Part shown: positions 34,427 to 44,144 of the stretch, piece after piece
Layout: every line of letters begins with the position of its first letter
Position numbering within the stretch: position 1 is the first letter of the stretch
Source: Fragilariopsis cylindrus CCMP1102
Lineage: Eukaryota > Bacillariophyta > Bacillariophyceae > Bacillariales > Bacillariaceae
Reading direction: 5' to 3'
NCBI GenBank assembly: GCA_900095095.1
Contig: FMBT01000561.1
Coordinates: forward strand, 1 to 50,923
Length of the DNA stretch: 50,923 nucleotides
Translations under genes and position numbers: made by a program
Notes under the pieces: model-generated
What the model was told of the DNA's origin: nothing
What the model saw: only the letters and a program-made list of their open reading frames with translations
The model's database searches: none

Positions 34427-35914
34427 ATGATGATAAAACTTACTATTGCAATCTTGGCGTTATTGGCGTGTTCACCATTCTCCGCCCTTGCAGAACCTAA
34501 TGGCACTACAGATGCACCGGTGACACCCTCCTATCACTACGATTTGTATCGTAGTCAACTTCCTACATGTTTCGACTATAGAGAAGCATTTAATATTGGC
34601 AACGATCAATTAAGCTGGCATGTTTTATTCAGCAGAATCCGTGATGAATACGAGTTACAATCGAAGGAAGATTGGGCACAAAAATGGGGTTGTAGCGGGG
34701 GTCTTACGAAGGAGCTCATGACTCTAACTGGAGTTGAAGACTCTACTGAATGGATACCGGCTCTCGAAGAAATGTTGAAAAGTGCATTAGACGGTGTATC
34801 TTCGGATCTTGTTCCAAAGGATCAACCATGGGTTGAGATTGAAGGTACTACCCTTGAAGAATTCATGGATGGGCAAGGCATCCTGAATGATGAAACTTCT
34901 AATCTTCTTAATATTCCATCTGAATTTGAACGTCGTGGAGGGTCTGATCGATACCTTTACATTGGTGAAGATGGACGTAAAAACGATTATTTGCCAACAA
35001 GCGAAGCATCGTATCAAGGTGGTGTTGCTATTATGGAATTCTACAGGAATACCTTAGATAATAAATTCTTAAAGGCACCAGTCGATGGAATGAAGTGTGA
35101 AAGCACAAATGCTGCCATGTGCTGTTGGTCTCGTGATCGCCAGTACAATGATAACAATGGTCAATGTGGTTTAGGGAACTGTGTGAACAAAGAACCTGGT
35201 GACAATACTGACTTGTGCTGGGTCGAAGAGGGTGATGAAGTCTTCGCTTACCCCAATGAAGACGATGAACGTGATTTACATTGTCATGGTGTATCTTGGT
35301 CTTCTATTGAACAAGAATATGGTGATGTGAATAACGATGCTAAGTGGAATAGCTTGTTCTACGTCTCGATGTATGATCATCTTTACAAACGTGGATATGT
35401 TGATTCCATTACCGATGCTGATGATTTCATGGGCGAACAAAGCATGTGTGGATGTGTTGAGGATATGAATCCAGTTGCACGTGCTGATTGTACTGAAGCA
35501 TACGCTACTGCGAATTACACAATGTTTCAAGATCAAGATACTGGATTATTAGTCCTCGATTACGCGCAAGATAGTTTTGAGATTAAATTTAGGTCATGTG
35601 AAGGATATAATTACGACGCTAATATTTCGCCAACGGACTACCAAGAAGCAGAACGAAAGAATAAGATTGGATTGGTTCGTAAGACGAACGATTTATCTGC
35701 ATTCATTTATAGACAATATCTTGAAGGAAAGGCAGAAGAAACGGTGATTGAAGAATACGAGAAGACTGTCGTTGGTTACAGACACCCTGAAGTCAACAAC
35801 AATGATGCTGCACGAGAGGTTGTATGCCAAGCAGCATTTGAGATAAAATTCCCTGACAAAGAATGGGCTTTAACAGTAGTAGAAGAAGATGTAGAAGGAG
35901 ACGAAGAAGCATAG
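34427..35914 (+). CDS. Secreted protein with CCWSRDRQ/HCHG motifs, unknown family
   Basis: I take the ATG at 34427 because it begins a standard signal peptide (MMIKLTIAILALLACSPFSA); an upstream in-frame ATG at 34235 would add a leader that looks like 5' UTR (caatcaatcaatcag). The 495-residue product has TCFDYREAFNIG (48-58), GCSGGLTKELMTLTG (88-102), CCWSRDRQYNDNNGQC (232-247), EPGDNTDLCW (256-265), DLHCHGVSW (283-291) and a CGCVEDM turn, then an acidic end. I recall the CCW-x-RDRQ-x-NDNNG and HCHG blocks only from uncharacterised algal secreted proteins. The paired Cys suggest a disulfide-rich exported protein. The decayed copy at 32.7-33.5 kb shows that the family duplicated locally. Confidence 0.72.
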   Translation: MMIKLTIAILALLACSPFSALAEPNGTTDAPVTPSYHYDLYRSQLPTCFDYREAFNIGNDQLSWHVLFSRIRDEYELQSKEDWAQKWGCSGGLTKELMTLTGVEDSTEWIPALEEMLKSALDGVSSDLVPKDQPWVEIEGTTLEEFMDGQGILNDETSNLLNIPSEFERRGGSDRYLYIGEDGRKNDYLPTSEASYQGGVAIMEFYRNTLDNKFLKAPVDGMKCESTNAAMCCWSRDRQYNDNNGQCGLGNCVNKEPGDNTDLCWVEEGDEVFAYPNEDDERDLHCHGVSWSSIEQEYGDVNNDAKWNSLFYVSMYDHLYKRGYVDSITDADDFMGEQSMCGCVEDMNPVARADCTEAYATANYTMFQDQDTGLLVLDYAQDSFEIKFRSCEGYNYDANISPTDYQEAERKNKIGLVRKTNDLSAFIYRQYLEGKAEETVIEEYEKTVVGYRHPEVNNNDAAREVVCQAAFEIKFPDKEWALTVVEEDVEGDEEA

Positions 35915-36740
35915 GAATCGAGAATTGAATTGGAAACATACATGTACACAAATAAAAAGGGCTAGAGAGGAAAGTATATCTAAAACAAAAGTCGTAAGCA
36001 TTGAATCAGCGATGTATAATAGCTAAACCAATACATTGAATATAAATAACTACTGCATATTTTTTAATATTATATTATAAAAATTCCTAGACCTACTAGT
36101 AGTGATAGCTTGATAGTAGCATACGCAGTTGTACATTCTTTGTACAAATATTACTATTCTATATAGAACGACGACAACATACATCAAAACCTCCCGGTTG
36201 TCGTCTTAATTGTATTAAAACTTGTGTGAATATTTACCATTGACGGGTTCATGATTTTCTCGATTGTTATACGCGTCACACACAGTCGCTATAATGTAAT
36301 CAGCTTTCTAAAGCCAGTAGTATTCCCTGTCAAATACCGCTACCCCGTACAATTCAACGAGATATCATCTCGTAGCCGAATTCGCGAAAGTCGTCCCAAT
36401 ATATATCCTCAATCAATAGCAGGTTGTCATTCGTTAGGTTATGTATACCGAGTTCCTTACTATAGCTTGTCTTTCCAATTTTTTGATTGATTCGTCAGCT
36501 TAAGGGGCAAATTGTATATTTCCATTAGATTTGAAAATTCTTCCCTTAGATTTTCAAACCGAAGCACGTGTTTGACAATTTTCTTGTTTTGGTCGACATC
36601 GTACACGTAATCGTACTGTGGAATCAAGTGTCCTCTATTTTAAGAACGCACAGGCGCGCGAATTGAATACAGTATCATAGTCATTAGTGTGATCGCTCCG
36701 ATGATTATGATTTTTGAAAAAGATCCATTTTCCACGCTAG
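35915..36740. other. Intergenic, no supported gene
   Basis: Plain AT-rich sequence between the secreted gene and the duplicated promoter module; short frames only. Confidence 0.45.
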
Positions 36741-37160
36741 ATAATAGGCAGTACAGTCTACTGTAGCCTAGTCTCGTATATGCTGGATTGACCTGCCCTA
36801 TCATACAAGTATTAGAAGAGAAAACAAAACAAACAAACGGACAAAAATGATTTCATCATCATTGTCATCATCATTCAGACCCTTCCGCTTGCTGAGACTG
36901 AGAAGGCTGACGCCGACGCCGACGTTAACGCTGGGGAGCCTACTACTACTACTACTCGTTCTGTCTTCATTCCAACACCAATCATTATTACTATTTACAA
37001 CACCATTTGCTTTCAACAGCAACAGCAACAACAACAATGGTGCTGTTATTAGGAAGAGATCAACATCAGCAATTGTTGTTGGTGGTGGTGCCACTACTAC
37101 CCGATTATCAGCAGTATCGACAACGTCGTCGTCATCGATGTCGAAATCATCATCATCCGC
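36741..37160 (+). repeat. Copy 1 of the shared promoter/presequence module (GDPD gene)
   Basis: Starts at ataataggcagtacagtcta (36741) and runs through the leader, the ATG and about 100 codons (to the Ser run near SKSSSS). It matches 40770-41137 upstream of and within the bestrophin gene, with small indels. Beyond it the two genes are unrelated. Confidence 0.8.
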
Positions 37161-38445
37161 GTCATCCTCATCCTCATCATCATTGTTGTTGTCGTCATCC
37201 TTGAGCGAAGACAAAGAAGACGACAAACATCAGCAGCAGCTGCAGCAGCAGCAAGAAGAAGAAGACAAAAAAGAAGAAACCAACGTGTTATTAGAAGAAA
37301 AAGGAACGAATAAAAATCAATTCTATTCACTTCGAAAAGTATTGGGTATTGATGATGACAACAATGATGAGATTGACAACAATGACAGCAGCAGTAGTAG
37401 TAAATTTCCAGATATTGTTGGTCATCGTGGTTGTCTATATGAGGAATTAGAAAATACAAGAGAAGGCTTTCTGAAATGTAATGAAATGGGTTGTGATAGT
37501 ATTGAGTTAGATGTATTCAAAATCTATACAAATAATAATAATAGTAATTGTAGTAGTAGTGACAATAATATTACAAGTGAAATAATTGTATTTCATGGTG
37601 GTGGAACAGATGAATCCAATCCTGGTGATTTATTCGATTATTGTGGTGTGGAAGGATCGATATTAGATTATAATTCGATGAACGATATACAAAAATTGAA
37701 ATTTAATAGTCATCATCAAGAATTTCAATGTCCAATCAATAAAATTGAAAAGGGTAGAATTCCAACACTACGACAAGTATTGTTAGATACAAAAGAATAT
37801 AATACTAAACACCGTAACTGTACAGGCAGCAGAGATAATAATAATCCAGATCATATGAAAATTATAATTGAATTAAAAGGACCGGATATCAGTATTGTTA
37901 ATGACGTTCTCAAATTAGTAGATGAATTAAATGTTACCACTATCTGTTCCTATTCCAGTTTTGATTTGAAAAAATTAAAATTATTACGAAAATTAAAACC
38001 AAATAAACAACAATACCGAACATGTGCCTTATATAATAATATTACTCCAACAGGTATAATATTAGATGACTATGAATATCAGAATCAGAATATTTTGAAT
38101 TGTTCTATGGATTGTGGTGTCACAGATATACATTTAAAATATGATACGTGCTACAAGAATTTGATTACCAAAATACACCAACAAGGATTTCATACAATGG
38201 GTTGGATGCGTGGTCCAATTGGTATGAAACATGATATTCTAAATAAATATAATGACTGCAATGACAATAACAATAATAATAATGATGATACTGGGAGTAG
38301 TAGTAGTAATAGTAGTCAATGTGAAGATGATGGTGATGGTGAAGAAAACACTAAACTGTATGAAATTTTAATACAAACTGGTGTACAATCATTATGTATA
38401 AATAAACCAAATTTATTAATTGATATGCGTAATAAAATGAATTAG
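36847..38445 (+). CDS. GDPD-family phosphodiesterase with plastid presequence
   Basis: Glycerophosphodiester phosphodiesterases hydrolyse deacylated phospholipids to glycerol-3-phosphate and an alcohol. The catalytic domain starts at about residue 187: IVGHRGCLYEELENTREGF with the HRG and ENT signatures, then CDSIELDV (metal-binding Glu/Asp), later RIPTLRQVLLDTKEYN, KIIIELKGPD, GFHTMGWMRGP and GVQSLCINKPNLL, all in family order. Where most members have His-Asp after a hydrophobic strand, this one has IIVFHGGGTDE, so the His is kept and the Asp is not. Residues 1-56 are a signal peptide ending in TTPFAFNS; an Ala-Phe junction followed by Ser/Asn and VIRKRS fits diatom plastid import. 532 residues; linker 90-185 is Ser/Gln/Glu filler. 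It ends 28 bases before the convergent gene. Confidence 0.8.
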   Translation: MISSSLSSSFRPFRLLRLRRLTPTPTLTLGSLLLLLLVLSSFQHQSLLLFTTPFAFNSNSNNNNGAVIRKRSTSAIVVGGGATTTRLSAVSTTSSSSMSKSSSSASSSSSSSLLLSSSLSEDKEDDKHQQQLQQQQEEEDKKEETNVLLEEKGTNKNQFYSLRKVLGIDDDNNDEIDNNDSSSSSKFPDIVGHRGCLYEELENTREGFLKCNEMGCDSIELDVFKIYTNNNNSNCSSSDNNITSEIIVFHGGGTDESNPGDLFDYCGVEGSILDYNSMNDIQKLKFNSHHQEFQCPINKIEKGRIPTLRQVLLDTKEYNTKHRNCTGSRDNNNPDHMKIIIELKGPDISIVNDVLKLVDELNVTTICSYSSFDLKKLKLLRKLKPNKQQYRTCALYNNITPTGIILDDYEYQNQNILNCSMDCGVTDIHLKYDTCYKNLITKIHQQGFHTMGWMRGPIGMKHDILNKYNDCNDNNNNNNDDTGSSSSNSSQCEDDGDGEENTKLYEILIQTGVQSLCINKPNLLIDMRNKMN

Positions 38446-38473
38446 TGTTGAAATACTTATAGAGGATAATAAC

Positions 38474-39913
38474 TCACAGAATCCATAATAGTAGAATAAT
38501 CAATAGTAAAATAATTACTAGGAATGGACCGAATTGTGATAAGATCGATGATGTATAAGTATCTTTACTATGAACAGTAAATGAACCTTGGAAGAAAATA
38601 AAATCTTTACCATCAACAGTAAATGAACCTTGGAAGAACATAAGGAACAATAATTCCATCGTACCCCAATCATACCGTCCTTTATATCCTATTCTGTTTA
38701 ATATTTTTGCAACATGACCATGACCTCCAATTCCATCGAAACGATCAATAGCTTCATCCCATTCTTCGGATTGTCCATTAATATCTACTGCAATATCCAC
38801 TTTTAAATATCGTACCGGAAGACCGACTCCCATACGTGAATATTGAATGCGAGGGGAATATTCAATGAGAGGATCGAAATGGCCTCGGTTATCGAAACAG
38901 CCTTCTGCATCATTTGGCTGGCCTATGCTATCACTTATACCCATATGTCCAAAAAAGGGAAGGAATGATGTTATAGGATGCAAGGGTGACCATAATATAC
39001 AACATGATAGTAAATCAATATTATTTGAATGTTGTTCTTGTTCTAGCGGTTGTAGTACTACTGCATCCGATAGTTTCATCTTTGGTGGTGATTCTATTGG
39101 CGGTTCCGATTGATGTAGGAAGGTGTGAAGTGGCTTGCTGTACCTGTATCGGCTTCCTGAAGTCCATATTGGTGGAATCCATGCATGTTGTTTGCTAAAC
39201 ATTTGGTTCATCAAGTCCTGAATGGCTACATACTTATTTTCCACATCCATGTCGTCGTCATGTAGAATGGTGAGGTATACATGGTGGTCAAACGCGTCAT
39301 ACCTTGTCATAGGCATGAACCGTTGTATATTATATGGATCATCCTTGTATAGATTGCTTCTGTAACAGCTTCCTTCAAGCCGAAACACTAGCTTTAGTGC
39401 TTCGATCTCCTCCTCTTTGATGCCATCGTATGGGATAATTGGCACTGTTCTTCTTCTCGTTGCTGATGGCGGTTCAAATTGATGTAGGAAGGTATGAAGT
39501 GGCATGTTATACCTGTATCGGCTTTCTGAAGCCCATGTTGGTGGAATCCATGCATGTTGTGTGCTAAACATTTGCTTTATCAAGTCCTGAATGGCTACAT
39601 ACTTCTTTTCCACATCCATGTCGTCGTCATGTAGGGTGGTGAGGTATACATGGTAGTCCGACGGGTCATACCTTGTCATAGGCATCATGAACCGTTGTAT
39701 ATTATATGGATCTTCCTTGTATAGATTGCTTCTGTAACTAAGTGACGGTGTGTCAATCCATGTATATGTCGTCTCTGGGTATGGTGGGTAAGGTGTGCTT
39801 CCGCCAAGCCGAAACACTCGCTTTAGTGCTTCGATCTCCTCCTCTTTGATGCCATCGTATGGGATAAACCCTGGAGGCATTTTCCTACCATCTCTTGGTG
39901 TTGACATTGGCAT
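38474..39913 (-). CDS. Tail-anchored protein with internal duplication
   Basis: I start at the ATG 39913 (MPMSTPRDGRKMPPG); the open frame extends three codons further but only to a TTG. The 479-residue product has two copies of a block of about 115-130 residues: IPYDGIKEEEIEALK, YRSNLYK(E/D)DPYNIQRFM, TLHDDDMDVE or ILHDDDMDVE, KYVAIQDL, QHAWIPP and PLHTFLHQ. A unique part follows (WSPLHPITSFLPFFGHMG, then PVRYLKVDIAVDING), next a small FFQGSFTV duplication, and finally a strongly hydrophobic C-terminus (FLVIILLLIILLLWIL), typical of a tail anchor. I do not recognise the fold. The gene sits between the two copies of the presequence module, on the opposite strand. Confidence 0.6.
   Translation of the reverse strand: MPMSTPRDGRKMPPGFIPYDGIKEEEIEALKRVFRLGGSTPYPPYPETTYTWIDTPSLSYRSNLYKEDPYNIQRFMMPMTRYDPSDYHVYLTTLHDDDMDVEKKYVAIQDLIKQMFSTQHAWIPPTWASESRYRYNMPLHTFLHQFEPPSATRRRTVPIIPYDGIKEEEIEALKLVFRLEGSCYRSNLYKDDPYNIQRFMPMTRYDAFDHHVYLTILHDDDMDVENKYVAIQDLMNQMFSKQHAWIPPIWTSGSRYRYSKPLHTFLHQSEPPIESPPKMKLSDAVVLQPLEQEQHSNNIDLLSCCILWSPLHPITSFLPFFGHMGISDSIGQPNDAEGCFDNRGHFDPLIEYSPRIQYSRMGVGLPVRYLKVDIAVDINGQSEEWDEAIDRFDGIGGHGHVAKILNRIGYKGRYDWGTMELLFLMFFQGSFTVDGKDFIFFQGSFTVHSKDTYTSSILSQFGPFLVIILLLIILLLWIL
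39100..39867. repeat. Recent tandem duplication inside the tail-anchored gene
   Basis: 39100-39438 and 39468-39867 are close copies, with differences mostly single bases; the second has about 60 extra bases coding STPYPPYPETTYTWIDTPSL. A shorter 42-bp duplication lies at about 38566-38640 (aaatgaaccttggaagaa twice). Confidence 0.85.
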
Positions 39914-40769
39914 TGTGTCCAATGTACTCTAATGCGTCCTACTTGACTTCTTATTAGTCGTTGTCTAAATATGATATCTTTTTGACAATGCCTGTCTCTA
40001 TCTCTCTTTTTTTCTTCTTCTTTCTTCTTCTCTCTCCCTCTGTTGTTGGGTCGTGTCCTTTATCGACAACTGAACTGTTATTGTGCTTACAAGAAAATTG
40101 TTGCTATTACCTTATGTTAAACGCTGCGTTAGGACTGGACATATGGTAGCAAACGAAAAGGAAGAGATTAGAGTATTCCATTCGCTTAGATATATATTGT
40201 GATATCGAAGGTGTTTGACACTTGACGCGACGCGACTACTTCCCGGGCCTGATTGAAAGTCAGATGTGGATCGTGTCTGAGCTTTCGTGTATGAATAAGT
40301 GTGATACAGAATACACGACTGAAAATTCTCAGCGTCTGTCCGTGATTAAGTCGATACGTTTCCTTTCCAGAGATATATTTCATCGGCAGTTGATCGTTCC
40401 CCCGAACACAGAGAGAAGAGTTCTTTACTACTACTTCTGAAGTACGATGTTGTGATGTTAAAAAAAGATCCATTTCCAACATTAAACATCATCCATCAGT
40501 TCCGATACACCATGGCATTATCGCTCTTTTGCCTTTCTTTTCTTCGTTCGTCAAGGTAGCAATCATACAATAATCTAACTAACTAACATAACTAACATAA
40601 CTAACTAACTTTAACCGAGGACGGTAGCATTTGTGAGTACTATTCTACGCATTACAGTACAGTACAATATCGCATTGATTGGCACGAACGAATTCAGTAC
40701 AGGTAATGTTTCTGATTACAATACCCGCTATTCAATAACAATATCATCAAAACAAGACAAGCCAAGCAA
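39914..40769. other. Intergenic, no supported gene
   Basis: Contains ctaactaactaacataac-type repeats at about 40576-40612. The short open frames present do not start convincingly. Confidence 0.45.
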
Positions 40770-41092
40770 ATAATAGGCAGTACAGTCTACTGTAGTCTAG
40801 TCTGTGTATGCTGGATTGATCTGTGCCCGTACAAGTATTATTAGAAAGAGAAAACAAACAAACAATGATTTCATCATCATTCAAAGCCTTCCGCTTATTG
40901 CTGAGTAGGCTGACACCGACGTTGACGCTGAGTCTACTACTGCTGTTTTTATCACAACAGCACTCATCGTTATTTACATTTGCTTTCAACAGCAACAGCA
41001 ACAATGTTGCCGTTATTAGGAAGAGAACAGCAGTTGGTGGTTGTGGTGCCATAACTACGCGTGCTGCTTGCACCCGATTATCAGTAGTATCA

Positions 41093-41123
<31 letters not shown>

Positions 41124-41137
41124 AATCGTCATCATCA
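40770..41137 (+). repeat. Copy 2 of the shared promoter/presequence module (bestrophin gene)
   Basis: Matches 36741-37160: ataataggcagtacagtctac, tgctggattga, tacaagtatta, agagaaaacaaac, then atgatttcatcatcatt and the coding start MISSS...LTPT...FAFNSNSNN...AVIRKR...TRLS, ending in a (cgt)n Ser run. Confidence 0.8.
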
Positions 41138-42687
41138 GACAACACTTATATAATTAATGGTGACCTACTTCTGGAAACTTTTGGTGCCGATCTTGATTTT
41201 GATTTTGAATTGGATGATTTTGTTGGTCAAGATATACTTGAAGAATTAAATTTTGATCTTGATACATCCATTACTGAACAACCTGTTATGTTTGCAGGCA
41301 CAGCAGGACAAGAAAAGCAAAATAATAGTCAAGATAGTTTTGATTTTGAACGATGGGATATACATCGTTCACCAACACGATATTTTCGTTTATTGTATGG
41401 ATTATTTGCTGGTATAACTACCAAACGTATAACACCCACTGTCATCTATATACTACTATGGAGTAGTTGTATTGATCTATATAATGCTATTGAATCTAAT
41501 TATGGTTTACCAGAAGTGGAATTACCAATCACACCATTTGAACTAGCTGGACCAGTACTGGGATTATTATTAGTATTTCGAAGTAATACAGCCTTTGAAC
41601 GATTTAATGTGGGTAGTGATGCAACATGGGAAATCACTGGACGATTTAAATCCATTATACGACAATTATTATCATTTACATCTGCACGACGAACAACAGG
41701 AGGATATTCCAAAGAAGAACGTATTGCTGCATATGAATTAGTGGATGCATGTTTTATATTACATGGTTGGATATTATGTGATTATTTAAGAAAAAGTTCA
41801 AGTTCAAATCAAAGTAGTCAGAATCAAAGTAGTCAGAATAAACAAAAAAAATACTACAGAAAGCATTAGCATTACCATCAGATATTACACAACAGTTATG
41901 GACTAGAAATGATGATTATAATAATGATGATGACAGTAACGAATCATCAAATTCAAGATCAAATCCGTCAAATTCAAATCCATCATCAAATTCAAATTCA
42001 CAATCATTACGTAATTTATTACGGAAACAACAAGAACAACAATACTATGATGATTATCATCAAAGTCCATCAGCATTAATTAATATCATAACATTAGGTA
42101 TAATGACAAGAATACCAACATTAGATCCAGAGGAGACAACATGTATAGAAGAACAATTTGTGGAAATTATATCATCGTTAGGTACATGTGAAAAATTATT
42201 AAGAACACCAATACCATTGGGATATACCAGATATTCCGTACGATTTGTGATGATATGGTTAACACTGCTTCCATTTGCATTAGTACGAACATTTGCAGAA
42301 TTTGGTACCAATACCTGGTGGGAGGGTAGATTTCAACCAGTATTAGTCATTGCAATGATATTTTTAAGTGTGGTTTTTTTAAGTATTGAAGATATATCAG
42401 TCCAAATTGAAGAACCATTCTGTATCCTGCCATTAGATTTACATCATAAATGGTTGAAACGTGATATTGTACAAATGAAACGAACATCGAAATTAGTCGA
42501 TGGTATATATAATAATAATAACGTGAATAATAATAATAAAGATAAAAAGATAACAACAACTGGTTCCACTACCAAAGAGACCAACAGTAATAAAGAACGA
42601 CGATTGCAGAAATTTGGTAATCGATTACGGTCACGGTTCACAAATACAAAAAATCATGAAAATGATAATAATGATAATCACGAGTGA
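40865..42687 (+). CDS. Bestrophin-family anion channel, plastid-targeted, one frame break
   Basis: Bestrophins are pentameric chloride/bicarbonate channels; algal plastid members sit in thylakoids and are linked to bicarbonate supply or ion balance. The ATG at 40865 begins a signal peptide ending LFTFAFNSNSN, then VIRKR, as in the phosphodiesterase gene. The channel domain starts near SPTRYFRLLYGLFAGITTKR, with ITPFELAGPVLGLLLVFRSN and TAFERF (pore helix region) and GRFKSIIRQL. The frame then breaks at an A-run (about 41839-41848); adding one base continues as KILQKALALPSDITQQLW and on to FVEIISSLGTCEKLLRTPIP, ALVRTFAEFG and SIEDISVQIEEPFCILPLDL, the family's typical C-terminal calcium-clasp/cytosolic region. 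Corrected length 1824 nt, 607 residues. Without the base the protein stops at 334. Confidence 0.78.
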
Positions 42688-42818
42688 GTCATGAGTTTTT
42701 GCTATGAAACTATAGTCTATTTTTTCTAGTAAGTAGTACAAAAAAGTTTCGTCGAACATAGTGATTTCTTTTTTCTAGGTTTTTGAATAGACGTATATGA
42801 CGTTATAACGTTTTTCTA

Positions 42819-44144
42819 CTACTCGGTGGAGAGACTACGTTTTTCCGAGAAAAGTGGACCCTCTCTAATCAAATAGAACATAGCAGTGGCATCGTACGTG
42901 CTGCCGCCAGTAGTTCTAGTATATGGTTGTGCACCAAGAATTATGGAGGTACGATAAGATCGTTCTAACACCTTGGGCCATAAGTTGAGGGGAAGGATTT
43001 TTTTACCACCATCGCTATCAGTATTGTTACTCCCTCCTTCTCCTCCTTCTCCTCCTCCTCCTCCTCCTCCTCCTCCTCCTCCTCCTCCTCCTCCTCCTCC
43101 TCCTCCTCCTCCTCCATCAACCAAAAAACGTCCACCACGATTGATTTTAGTCCAATATTCAATTTCAGAGGTCGGCCGAATAGATGATCTTTTTGTATGT
43201 CCAAGCCATTGCAATCTTTTAAAATATTTCAAAAGATATATCACCACGGAATGATCTAATGACGATGTTGTTTTGAGACTGGGAAAGCAAGGATTACCAG
43301 CCAGACAAAAAGATCTGAGTCCGGACGATGAATTTGAATCTGAATTTTTCATCTGTATTTTCGTTGCCATCTTTACTCCGATTCTTTGCAAACTCTCAAT
43401 CTTGTTTTTATGAAAATTAAGGGAGACGATATTAGGATACAATGGCAATAAGTCGAAGACAATAGTTGCTACATCAACTTCAATTATGCCACAATCTTGA
43501 ATTCGAAGCTTTCTTAAATTGTTCATTCGATTTGAAATATCAGGTTCTAACAATGCAGTAATGAAAAAATTGGTAGTATCTCTCAACAGCTTACTAAGAC
43601 GAAGATTGGTAAGTTTCGGAGCATATATTGATAACCAAGATATTATGGACGTGATTTGTGTTGCGTCCCAGATAACATGATCAATACAGAGGGTATCCAA
43701 TGCTGGCATTTCTACTTGAGGTAAATCAATTATTATTTGATCATCACAATAACATAAATCCAATCGTTTCAATGACACCACATCTACTATCTCTGGTGGA
43801 ATAAAGGAACACTTCCATAAAGATAGGTGGTTTAGACCACAAATACTTCCAATTCGTGGTGACAACCTCCATTCATCCGATGCATTGTTTAGATGACGAC
43901 CCAGATATAATTTAGTGACAGTATTATTGTGACAACTACTATCAGTAACCCAATACCATTTCTTATGACCATTTAATGCTGCGAGCGAAACTATAGACTC
44001 TCCTGTATCTGTAAAAAGATGTGCAATCGTCCTAATTTGATCGAAACTCAAAGAGAACGGAAACTTCACATCGGGATTTGAAAGATATTCTCCGACCCTT
44101 CGTCTTGAAATAATGCTGGCGTCGTTGCTATTGTTTTCTGTCAT
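42819..44144 (-). CDS. Leucine-rich-repeat protein with poly-Gly tract
   Basis: 441 residues from ATG 44144. The middle shows irregular LRRs (ICGLNHLSLWKC, VSLKRLDLCYC, MPALDTLCIDHV, APKLTNLRLSKL, NNLRKLRIQDCGI, YPNIVSLNFHKNKI, GLRSFCLAGNPCFP), the kind abundant in diatoms, usually protein-binding. A Gly run of over twenty residues near 345-368 comes from a pure (CCT)n array on the plus strand. There is no signal peptide or membrane segment, so it is probably intracellular. The end of the gene lies 131 bases from the bestrophin stop, in convergent orientation. Confidence 0.65.
   Translation of the reverse strand: MTENNSNDASIISRRRVGEYLSNPDVKFPFSLSFDQIRTIAHLFTDTGESIVSLAALNGHKKWYWVTDSSCHNNTVTKLYLGRHLNNASDEWRLSPRIGSICGLNHLSLWKCSFIPPEIVDVVSLKRLDLCYCDDQIIIDLPQVEMPALDTLCIDHVIWDATQITSIISWLSIYAPKLTNLRLSKLLRDTTNFFITALLEPDISNRMNNLRKLRIQDCGIIEVDVATIVFDLLPLYPNIVSLNFHKNKIESLQRIGVKMATKIQMKNSDSNSSSGLRSFCLAGNPCFPSLKTTSSLDHSVVIYLLKYFKRLQWLGHTKRSSIRPTSEIEYWTKINRGGRFLVDGGGGGGGGGGGGGGGGGGGGGGEGGEGGSNNTDSDGGKKILPLNLWPKVLERSYRTSIILGAQPYTRTTGGSTYDATAMFYLIREGPLFSEKRSLSTE
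43050..43115. repeat. (CCT)22 trinucleotide array coding poly-Gly
   Basis: About 22 uninterrupted triplets, flanked by imperfect ones to the left (43030-43050). Long pure arrays of this kind are usually length-variable. Confidence 0.9.

Noticed and set aside
36801-37226. Minus-strand Asp-rich frame over the phosphodiesterase presequence, with a similar one at 40747-41145
   Set aside because: Both are antisense of the Ser-codon runs; their likeness only reflects the shared module.
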